Assembly: GCA_029935275.1 (NCBI GenBank)
Contig: JAOZKQ010000133.1
Coordinates: 1-6,129 of the forward strand
From: Bacteroidales bacterium
GTDB taxonomy: Bacteria > Bacteroidota > Bacteroidia > Bacteroidales > VadinHA17
Length of the DNA: 6,129 bases
Direction: 5' to 3'
Shown: piece after piece, positions 1 through 5,538 of the stretch
Numbering within the stretch: position 1 is the stretch's first letter
Layout: the number at the start of each line of letters is the position of its first letter
Translations under genes and position numbers: made by a program
The notes under the pieces: generated by a model
What the model was told of the DNA's origin: nothing
The model's database searches: none
What the model saw: only the letters and a program-made list of their open reading frames with translations

Positions 1-296
1 CTCCAAAGTTTGGCATAGATAAAAACGGTAACCATACCAGTGATCAGAAAAGCCCACCATGCCCAGTTCTTAGCCACACCGTTTTCCCGTACCATACCAG
101 TTACCAGGTTTGGTGTATCAGCAGAAAAGGTACAGGCTACCATTGAAACACCAAGTAACCACCAGGGCATACCCCGGCCACCAAGAAAGAATTCAGAAGT
201 GTTTTTTCCAGCTGTACGTGATGCAACCCATCCAATGGATAGAACAATCACAAAAAATACAAAAACAATTGTCCAGTCAAGTGTGTTTAAAGCCAT
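1..296 (-). CDS. Sodium/solute symporter (SSS family), N-terminal part, cut by window edge
   Basis: A minus-strand frame opens with ATG at 296-294 and stays open for 98 codons to the window edge, so the C-terminal four-fifths or so is missing. Residues 6-27 form a first membrane helix (LDWTIVFVFFVIVLSIGW). The SSS hallmark SEFFLGGR follows at about 34-41, then PWWLLG and a second helix region containing ACTFSADTPNLVTG, then NWAWW and a third helix. This N-terminus is typical of the sodium:solute symporter family, in which helix 1 and the following loop contribute to Na+ and substrate binding. It lies downstream of the GH109 gene on the same strand with a 143-bp gap, so co-transcription is possible but not shown. 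A GGAGG lies 22 nt before the ATG, too far for a normal ribosome site; no in-frame ATG, GTG or TTG occurs between the ATG and the upstream in-frame stop at 333-335. The substrate cannot be read from this part. Import of a sugar released by the neighbouring glycosidase is inference. Confidence 0.9.
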   Translation of the reverse strand, partial: MALNTLDWTIVFVFFVIVLSIGWVASRTAGKNTSEFFLGGRGMPWWLLGVSMVACTFSADTPNLVTGMVRENGVAKNWAWWAFLITGMVTVFIYAKLW

Positions 297-381
297 AGTT
301 TTGATTTTTAAATTTCTTCCTCCGTTAATTACTTAAGGAGATTAAATAAGGTTGGTTTTTATAATAAGTGTTTAAGTAGGG

Positions 382-418
382 AAGGGATCCGGATAATTGA
401 AAAACGCAGAGATCCCTT
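382..418 (-). repeat. Inverted repeat between the GH109 and symporter genes
   Basis: AAGGGATC at 382-389 and GATCCCTT at 411-418 form a perfect 8-bp stem around a 21-nt loop. It starts 21 bp beyond the GH109 stop in the direction of transcription. There is no T-run after the stem on the minus strand, so it is a poor intrinsic terminator. It may instead stabilise the upstream mRNA end or partially attenuate read-through into the symporter gene. Confidence 0.4.
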
Positions 419-439
419 TGTTAACATGTTTATTCCACA

Positions 440-1834
440 TTAATAATCATCATTTAATGCGAAATCAGGCTTGGTCCACATCCACTTTCCCCGGGTAAAA
501 TCAGGGAAATATTGTGGTGCATTCCCCTCAGCAATGGATCTTTCCGATAGCGGACTGATAGCACTCCATGCGGCAGCATCATAGGCATCCAGCGGTGGGT
601 TCACTTTCCGTTTAACTGACTCAACAAAAGCATTATCAACGAAAAAGTCCATTCCTCCATGGCCGGATCCTTCTGCATACTCACCATATTTTTTCCATAA
701 TGGGTGATCATATTTCTCAAGCCAGCTTGGAGAGCCTTCTTCGCCTTTATTCATATTTTCCCAACTGTGAGCTTTGCTGGTACCTTCAACATATATCCTG
801 CGGTGGTCATAGTCAAAATCAGTGATACCTTTTACTCCCTGAACCTCAAAATTAAGAGAATAAGGCCTTGGAAGATTGGTGTCATGTGTAACAATAATGG
901 TCTCTCCGTTTGCAGTGTTGATGGTGCTGGTAACCACATCGCCCAGTTTCCAGTTTAAGTTTGCATTTGGATGCTCCGGGCCTCCCCCGGCATGGTTTAT
1001 AATATAGTCTTTTAAGCCACGTGCTTTTGTTGCGTGGGCTGTAAGCGAAAGAAAGCGGTTGCCTTTGTTTATATTCATCATGGTGGCGATAGGTCCGACT
1101 CCATGAGTAGGGTAGAGGTCTGCATTTCGTTGCAGGGAATGTTGAGTACGCCATCTGGCTTCACTATTGGCGCCTTTTCCAAAAGTAACACCCGGATTGA
1201 ATTTTACTCCTCTCAGGTCATGGCGGTATCCACATCTTCCATGGATAAGCTCACCAAAAACATCCTGTCGTACCATATTTAGTACAGCCATAACATCCCT
1301 TCTGTAACATACATTTTCAAGGATCATTGTTGGTACACCTGTTTCTTCATAAGTGTTTACCAGATCCCAGCATTCAGCCATTGTATTTGCAGCTGATACT
1401 TCAACACCTGCATATTTTCCTGCTTTCATAGAGTCAACTGCCATTTTTGTATGCCATACCCAGGGAGTAGCTATAATTACTCCATCAATGTCTTCCTGGG
1501 CAAGAAGTTCAAGGTATGCTGTTTTGCTTCCGGTAAAGCTTTTAGGCTTTTTGAAACCAGCTTTTTTGATCATATTTAGCGTTTTGTCTAATGCCGTTTG
1601 ATCAACATCACAAATAGCGGTTACATTTACATCATCCCTTTTCAGAATATTATTAAGGTGACTTCTTCCTCTTCCGCCAACACCAATAAAAGCAATTTGG
1701 ACTTTATCATCCTTGGAACCTTTTCCAAAACTTAGCCCCGGGGCAACAGCAAGTCCAATTCCGGTTAAAGCTGATGTTTTAATAAAATTTCTGCGGCTTA
1801 CATCTGCATGGGCCTGAGTAGATTTTGTTTTCAT
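440..1834 (-). CDS. GH109-type glycosidase (alpha-N-acetylgalactosaminidase-like), Gfo/Idh/MocA fold, Tat-exported
   Basis: A 464-residue protein. Residues 1-38 carry a twin-arginine signal (SRRNFIK at 13-19 followed by a hydrophobic stretch to about 33), so it is predicted to be exported folded with its NAD cofactor. The Rossmann nucleotide-binding loop is GVGGRG at 51-56. EVS at 145-147 occupies the place of the EKP motif of ordinary Gfo/Idh/MocA dehydrogenases. LENVCYRRDVM at 172-182, YPTHGVGP at 241-248, GHGGMD at 391-396 and the terminal NDDY match, from memory, the Elizabethkingia meningoseptica GH109 enzyme that removes terminal alpha-GalNAc, including from blood-group A antigen. GH109 enzymes use tightly bound NAD+ in an oxidation-elimination-addition-reduction cycle. 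The length fits the family plus signal peptide. The start is the only ATG giving an intact Tat motif; no Shine-Dalgarno is seen, which is usual in Bacteroidota. It is divergent from fucI. Substrate is inferred from family, and GH109-like proteins of other specificity exist. Confidence 0.92.
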   Translation of the reverse strand: MKTKSTQAHADVSRRNFIKTSALTGIGLAVAPGLSFGKGSKDDKVQIAFIGVGGRGRSHLNNILKRDDVNVTAICDVDQTALDKTLNMIKKAGFKKPKSFTGSKTAYLELLAQEDIDGVIIATPWVWHTKMAVDSMKAGKYAGVEVSAANTMAECWDLVNTYEETGVPTMILENVCYRRDVMAVLNMVRQDVFGELIHGRCGYRHDLRGVKFNPGVTFGKGANSEARWRTQHSLQRNADLYPTHGVGPIATMMNINKGNRFLSLTAHATKARGLKDYIINHAGGGPEHPNANLNWKLGDVVTSTINTANGETIIVTHDTNLPRPYSLNFEVQGVKGITDFDYDHRRIYVEGTSKAHSWENMNKGEEGSPSWLEKYDHPLWKKYGEYAEGSGHGGMDFFVDNAFVESVKRKVNPPLDAYDAAAWSAISPLSERSIAEGNAPQYFPDFTRGKWMWTKPDFALNDDY

Positions 1835-1901
1835 TTTATGAATTTAGGATTAGCGATATTTTATATATTGCTTGTAAAACTAAATATTATGATCAGTTAT
1901 T

Positions 1902-1909
1902 CAAAAATA
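1902..1909 (-). promoter_or_regulatory. Candidate -7 promoter element of the GH109 gene
   Basis: The minus strand reads TATTTTTG, an exact match to the Bacteroidota -7 consensus TAnnTTTG, about 70 bp upstream of the GH109 start. This would give a leader of roughly 60 nt. No clear TTTG-type -33 element lies at the expected 19-21 bp upstream, so the call rests on one element in AT-rich DNA. Confidence 0.35.
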
Positions 1910-2183
1910 TTTGTCATATAGTTTTTATCAGAAAAAACTAATAAAATTACTATTCTTAATTAGAAAATTGGAAAATTAGTATTGTAAATATTTGATTGTA
2001 TGTAATTTAAAAGTCATATTATTTATTCCTTATTGTAGGAAACTGAGTTTTTTTATAGCATCATGTGGTGCTTATCTAAAATGAATCAAAATATGGAACA
2101 TTTAATTAAGCTATAACAGATGTCTAAAGATTTTGAGTAGAATATATTATGACAGATTGATATTTTTCCGTATTTTAGTGGCT

Positions 2184-2192
2184 TAAAATTTG
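2184..2192 (+). promoter_or_regulatory. Weak -7-like element before fucI
   Basis: TAAAATTTG resembles the Bacteroidota -7 element TAnnTTTG but has one extra base between TA and TTTG, and no well-spaced -33 element is seen. Its location immediately upstream of the CG-centred palindrome is what makes it worth recording: a transcript starting from it would begin within or just after that palindrome, leaving an almost leaderless mRNA for the ATG at 2208. Confidence 0.2.
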
Positions 2193-2193
2193 C

Positions 2194-2205
2194 TAAAACG
2201 TTTTA
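2194..2205. promoter_or_regulatory. Candidate LacI/GalR-family operator
   Basis: TAAAACGTTTTA is a perfect 12-bp palindrome with a central CG, ending 2 bp before the fucI ATG at 2208. LacI/GalR-family repressors characteristically bind palindromes of about 14-20 bp with a central CG flanked by A/T tracts. A site directly after a -7-like element and at the gene start is in a classic repressor position. No regulator gene is in the window, so which protein binds is unknown; a fucose-responsive LacI-type repressor is inference. Perfect 12-bp palindromes do arise by chance in AT-rich DNA. Confidence 0.45.
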
Positions 2206-2207
2206 AT

Positions 2208-4022
2208 ATGACAAAAAATAAATATTTTGAAATGAATCCTCCGGCTAAAAGGCTTAGAGGTAGTATGCCTAAAATTGGTATTAGACCTGTGATTGACGGT
2301 CGGGAGAATGGTGTCAGGGAATCCCTTGAAGTTCAAACTATGAAAATGGCTGAGTCAGCTGCCAGCTTAATTTCTGAAAACCTGCGTCATTCGAATGGAC
2401 TGCCTGTTGAGTGCGTAATTGCAGATTCAACCATCGGCGGAGTTGCAGAAGCAGCAGATTGTGCTGAGAAGTTCAGGCGTGAAGGGGTAGGAGTTTCTCT
2501 TACTGTAACACCCTGTTGGTGCTATGGGACGGAAGTGATGGATACAGATCCTTTAATTCCTAAAGCTGTTTGGGGGTTTAATGGCACTGAACGTCCCGGA
2601 GCTGTTTATCTTGCGGCTACACTTGCCGGTTATAGTCAAAAAGGTTTGCCCGCTTTCGGTATTTACGGACATGATGTTCAGGATTCAGATGATACCAGCA
2701 TACCCTCAGATGTGAAAGATAAATTATTGAACTTTAGCAAAGCAGGATTGGCTGTTGCGGAGATGAGAGGTAAGTCCTATCTTTCCCTGGGTGGGGTTTC
2801 AATGGGAATTGTTGGGTCTATAGTGGATCAGGAATTTTTATTGGATTATCTTGGTGTTCGAACTGAACATGTGGATATGGTTGAATTTGTAAGAAGGATT
2901 GAAGAAGGGATTTATGATCAGGATGAATTTGAAAAAGCCATGGATTGGGTGAAGGAATATGCTAAGGAAGGAGAAGATCCAAATGCACCTGAAAAACAGG
3001 CATCGAAAGAAAGAAAGGAATATGAGTGGGATACAATTGTGAAAATGACATTGATCATTAGGGATTTAATGGTTGGTAATCCAAAACTAAAAGAAATTGG
3101 TTTTGGTGAAGAATCACTTGGTCGTAATGCAATTGTTTCAGGATTCCAGGGCCAGAGGCAATGGACTGATCATTTTCCCAATGGAGATTTTCCTGAAGCT
3201 ATATTAAATTCCTCCTATGACTGGAATGGTATTCGTGAAGCCTTTATGGTTGCTACTGAAAATGATAGTTTGAATGGTATTTCTATGTTATTTGGACATT
3301 TGTTGACCAATCGTGCTCAGATATTCTCAGATGTAAGAACTTATTGGAGTCCGGAAGCTGTTGAGCGGGTTTCAGGGAAAAAACTGGAAGGAAAAGCCTC
3401 AAATGGTATTATTCATCTGATCAATTCCGGCTCAACTACCCTGGATGCAACAGGACAGATGAAAGATGACGGGGAGTCTGTTATGAAACCATATTGGGAT
3501 ATAACACAGGAAGATGCTGAAAAATGTCTGGATGCAACTCGTTGGTGTGCCGCTGATCTTGGCTATTTCAGAGGTGGTGGATTTTCCAGCCAATTCCTTA
3601 CTACCGGAGAGATGCCGGTAACTATGACAAGAATTAATATTGTAAAAGGTTTGGGACCGGTAATTCAAATAGCCGAAGGCTATACCGTAAATCTTGATCC
3701 TGAGGTGAATAAGCTGCTTGATAGAAGGACCAATCCCACCTGGCCTACAACCTGGTTTGTTCCAAATATTACCGGGGACGGTCCATTTAAGGATGTTTAC
3801 TCGGTAATGGCTAATTGGGGGGCAAATCATGGGGCTATTTCTTATGGTCATATTGGAAATCAGTTGATTACCCTGGCATCCATGTTAAGAATTCCTGTAA
3901 ATATGCATAATGTTCCGCCTGATAAAATATTCCGTCCTTCTGCCTGGTCTGCTTTTGGGACACAAGATCTCGAGGGAGGAGATTACCGGGCATGCAAGAA
4001 TTATGGTCCTTTATATAGTTGA
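2208..4022 (+). CDS. fucI: L-fucose isomerase
   Basis: FucI (EC 5.3.1.25) is a cytoplasmic Mn2+-dependent aldose-ketose isomerase that converts L-fucose to L-fuculose, the first step of the phosphorylative fucose pathway; it also acts on D-arabinose. The protein is 604 residues from this ATG, against 591 in E. coli, and matches the E. coli and Bacteroides enzymes along its whole length (PKIGIRPVIDG, TPCWCYG, WGFNGTERPGAVYLAA, YLSLGGVSMG, GFQGQRQWTD, INSGSTTLD, NWGANHG). By alignment from memory, the metal and catalytic residues of E. coli (Glu337, Asp361, His528) correspond to Glu351 (ATEND), Asp375 (FSDVRTYW) and His541 (ANHG), all present. The start is uncertain: the frame extends up to a TTG at 2190, and ATGs occur at 2208, 2232 and 2265. 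The last has AGAGG 4 nt upstream and would give 585 residues. I chose 2208 because the KRLRG segment before PKIG looks family-like. It is divergent from the GH109 gene; fucK follows two genes later. Confidence 0.96.
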   Translation: MTKNKYFEMNPPAKRLRGSMPKIGIRPVIDGRENGVRESLEVQTMKMAESAASLISENLRHSNGLPVECVIADSTIGGVAEAADCAEKFRREGVGVSLTVTPCWCYGTEVMDTDPLIPKAVWGFNGTERPGAVYLAATLAGYSQKGLPAFGIYGHDVQDSDDTSIPSDVKDKLLNFSKAGLAVAEMRGKSYLSLGGVSMGIVGSIVDQEFLLDYLGVRTEHVDMVEFVRRIEEGIYDQDEFEKAMDWVKEYAKEGEDPNAPEKQASKERKEYEWDTIVKMTLIIRDLMVGNPKLKEIGFGEESLGRNAIVSGFQGQRQWTDHFPNGDFPEAILNSSYDWNGIREAFMVATENDSLNGISMLFGHLLTNRAQIFSDVRTYWSPEAVERVSGKKLEGKASNGIIHLINSGSTTLDATGQMKDDGESVMKPYWDITQEDAEKCLDATRWCAADLGYFRGGGFSSQFLTTGEMPVTMTRINIVKGLGPVIQIAEGYTVNLDPEVNKLLDRRTNPTWPTTWFVPNITGDGPFKDVYSVMANWGANHGAISYGHIGNQLITLASMLRIPVNMHNVPPDKIFRPSAWSAFGTQDLEGGDYRACKNYGPLYS

Positions 4023-4069
4023 AGTTTAGGAAGGACTAATTCATTTTTTCAGAATTAAAATAACTGGGG

Positions 4070-4098
4070 AGGGGCTTTTATAAATACTAGAAGTCCCT
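4070..4098 (+). terminator. Hairpin after fucI, possible weak terminator
   Basis: AGGGGCTT at 4070-4077 pairs with AAGTCCCT at 4091-4098 (8 bp, one G-U) across a 13-nt loop, 48 bp after the fucI stop. Only TTT follows closely, then AAGTTAG, so it is a weak intrinsic terminator at best and might only reduce read-through to the next gene or protect the fucI mRNA end. Its 3' arm TAGAAGTCCC (4088-4097) recurs in the hairpin upstream of fucK. Confidence 0.4.
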
Positions 4099-4143
4099 TT
4101 AAGTTAGCTTCCTATTTACTTTATAAAAACAGTAATACATATC

Positions 4144-5322
4144 ATGCAAAAGTCAAAACGTGTTCTTACCATTGATATTATGCGGGGATTAACACTATTT
4201 TTAATGCTTTTTGTAAATGATTTGTATGCTCCCGGTGTACCTGACTGGCTTACTCACCGTTCTGCTGATTTTGATGGTATGGGTTTGGCAGACTGGGTTT
4301 TCCCAGGTTTTCTTTTTATGGTAGGAATGGCTGTTCCTTTTGCTATTCAAAGTCGTTTTAAAAAAGGGGATACTTCATTAAAAGTGGTTCAACATATATT
4401 AATCCGGGTTGTCAGTTTGTTGATCATTGGAGTTTTAATGATGAATGTTTCCCGAATAAATCCGGAATTAACGGGGATAAGTAAAAATTTATGGGCTATT
4501 TTAATGTATGTCTCTGTTTTTTTTATTTGGAACCAGTATATCAATATTAAATATCCGGCAATTTTAAAAGGGATTGGAATATTGGGCCTGTTGATCCTGG
4601 CAAGCCTGTATAGAAGTGGAACACCTGATGATGTTACCTGGTTGGTAACAGGTTGGTGGGGAATTCTTGGTCTGATCGGCTGGGGATACCTGGTAACATC
4701 TTTGGTTTATCTTGTAGTAAGGGACAGGCTGCTAGTAACAGGTTTAATATGGCTGTTTTTCATTGGCTTGAATATACTAGACCAATTGGGCTTTTTAGCT
4801 TTCCTGGATTTTATTAAACCCTGGTTTGGGGTTATTATTGGAGGAAGCATTCCTTCAATTGTTTTAGGCGGTTTATTTTTCAGTTTAATTTTGAGGAAAA
4901 CCGAATATGATGATTATAAGAAATTTATAGCATTTGCCAGTATTCTTGGAGTTTTGACCCTTCTTTCGGGATTTGTTCTTAGAAACTGGTTTATTATTTC
5001 AAAAATGAAAGGAACTCCAAGCTGGTCATTGGTTTGTACCGGTATCAGTATCTTCCTTTTTATAGTATTGTTTATATTGATTGATATATCAGCTTATAAA
5101 AAATGGGCCAATGTTTTCAAACCTGCCGGGCAAAATTCTCTGACAACATATCTTGCTCCGGATATTCTGTACTATTTTATCTGGATGGTGAGTATTCCTG
5201 TTTTATTCTATAAGCAATCAGATAATTCTTTAATTGTTGTCTTGGGCTCAGTTGCCTGGGCCTTTGCCATGATTGGTTTTGCAGCATTATTATCTAAGAT
5301 CGGAATCCGTTTGAAACTGTAA
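4144..5322 (+). CDS. Polytopic membrane protein, DUF5009 / HGSNAT-like acyltransferase family
   Basis: A 392-residue protein with about ten to twelve hydrophobic membrane segments (for example at about 50-68, 84-101, 193-212, 228-250, 262-279, 296-316, 335-355 and 362-385). The N-terminus RVLTIDIMRGLTLFLMLFVND, then LADWVFPGFLFMVGMAVPF at 48-66, is the signature of the DUF5009 / heparan-alpha-glucosaminide N-acetyltransferase-like group. In the human enzyme HGSNAT a histidine in the loop before the equivalent ADLVFP segment carries the acetyl group; His38 here sits in that loop, with about two residues of offset, so equivalence is tentative. TPSW at about 291-294 and a late KPAGQNSLTTY segment at 326-336 also fit. 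Such proteins are thought to pass acyl groups from cytoplasmic acyl-CoA across the inner membrane to a sugar, but bacterial members are mostly uncharacterised. It sits between fucI (121-bp gap) and fucK (216-bp gap), on the same strand. No Shine-Dalgarno is seen. Its substrate, and whether it acts on fucose or another glycan sugar, cannot be told. Confidence 0.85.
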   Translation: MQKSKRVLTIDIMRGLTLFLMLFVNDLYAPGVPDWLTHRSADFDGMGLADWVFPGFLFMVGMAVPFAIQSRFKKGDTSLKVVQHILIRVVSLLIIGVLMMNVSRINPELTGISKNLWAILMYVSVFFIWNQYINIKYPAILKGIGILGLLILASLYRSGTPDDVTWLVTGWWGILGLIGWGYLVTSLVYLVVRDRLLVTGLIWLFFIGLNILDQLGFLAFLDFIKPWFGVIIGGSIPSIVLGGLFFSLILRKTEYDDYKKFIAFASILGVLTLLSGFVLRNWFIISKMKGTPSWSLVCTGISIFLFIVLFILIDISAYKKWANVFKPAGQNSLTTYLAPDILYYFIWMVSIPVLFYKQSDNSLIVVLGSVAWAFAMIGFAALLSKIGIRLKL

Positions 5323-5421
5323 TTTTCATATGTTTAAAATTATAAAATATGATATGGAGATGAAACTTTGGATTTTGCCATCTTCTATTCTACCTTCATT
5401 CCATAATTCCAATTACACTTG

Positions 5422-5454
5422 TTTGTAAAATAATGAAAAGCTTTACTACTTTCA
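5422..5454 (+). promoter_or_regulatory. Weak promoter candidate upstream of fucK
   Basis: TTTG at 5422-5425 is followed after 21 bp by TACTTTCA (5447-5454), which matches four of the six fixed positions of the -7 consensus TAnnTTTG. The -33/-7 spacing fits the Bacteroidota pattern. An 8-bp palindrome AAAGCTTT (5437-5444) lies in the spacer. If real, transcription would begin near 5460 and the large inverted repeat at 5471-5516 would lie in the fucK leader. The -7 match is imperfect. Confidence 0.25.
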
Positions 5455-5470
5455 CAGTATAATAAATTAT

Positions 5471-5516
5471 GGGGACTTCTAATAATTACTTTACATCAAG
5501 ATTATTAGAAGTTCCC
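5471..5516 (+). repeat. Large inverted repeat / hairpin just upstream of fucK
   Basis: GGGGACTTCTAATAAT (5471-5486) and ATTATTAGAAGTTCCC (5501-5516) pair over 16 bp with a single G-U, around a 14-nt loop, ending 22 bp before the fucK ATG. No T-run follows on either strand, so it is not a normal intrinsic terminator. It could be a leader RNA structure controlling fucK expression, an mRNA-stabilising element, or a paired DNA site whose arm centres are 30 bp apart. The core GGGACTTCTA (5472-5481) is found again, inverted, in the hairpin after fucI. Confidence 0.6.
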
Positions 5517-5538
5517 TATAGCAAATAATAGAATACTT

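Larger units (their letters stand above)
1835..2207. other. AT-rich divergent intergenic region
   Basis: This 373-bp spacer separates the leftward GH109 gene from the rightward fucI gene and should hold both promoters. It is strongly AT-rich and carries no coding frame worth calling. Visible items are a minus-strand -7 match at 1902-1909, an 8-bp near-tandem repeat (GAAAATTG then GAAAATTA) at 1963-1978 that overlaps ATTAGT (1975-1980), the inverse of ACTAAT at 1937-1942, two copies of AAATATTTG at 1905-1913 and 1986-1994, and the palindrome next to fucI at 2194-2205. Apart from the -7 match and the palindrome, these may be chance products of base composition. Confidence 0.6.

Noticed and set aside
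40..336. Plus-strand frames of 62 and 98 codons
   Set aside because: The opposite strand encodes an unmistakable symporter N-terminus; these are its shadows.
704..1601. Several frames of 82-90 codons within the GH109 gene
   Set aside because: They overlap a full-length conserved gene in other frames and have no motifs of their own.
2026..2054. Stem TTCCT/AGGAA followed by a run of seven T, resembling a terminator
   Set aside because: The stem is only 5 bp, AT-rich, 6 nt away from the T-run, and no plus-strand gene lies upstream for it to end.
2081..2116. Eleven-residue open frame in the divergent spacer
   Set aside because: Too short, no ribosome site, and nothing to suggest a leader peptide.
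3432..3851. 139-codon open frame on the minus strand inside fucI
   Set aside because: It is antisense to a highly conserved part of fucI, has no recognisable motif, and its composition is that of a shadow frame.
4150..4166. AAAACGTGTT at the start of the DUF5009 gene as a second LacI-type operator
   Set aside because: It is an imperfect palindrome (8 of 10 positions symmetric) inside coding sequence, so too weak to call.
5360..5428. Twenty-two-residue open frame between the DUF5009 gene and fucK
   Set aside because: The GGAG before it directly abuts the ATG, and the peptide shows no recognisable feature; likely chance.
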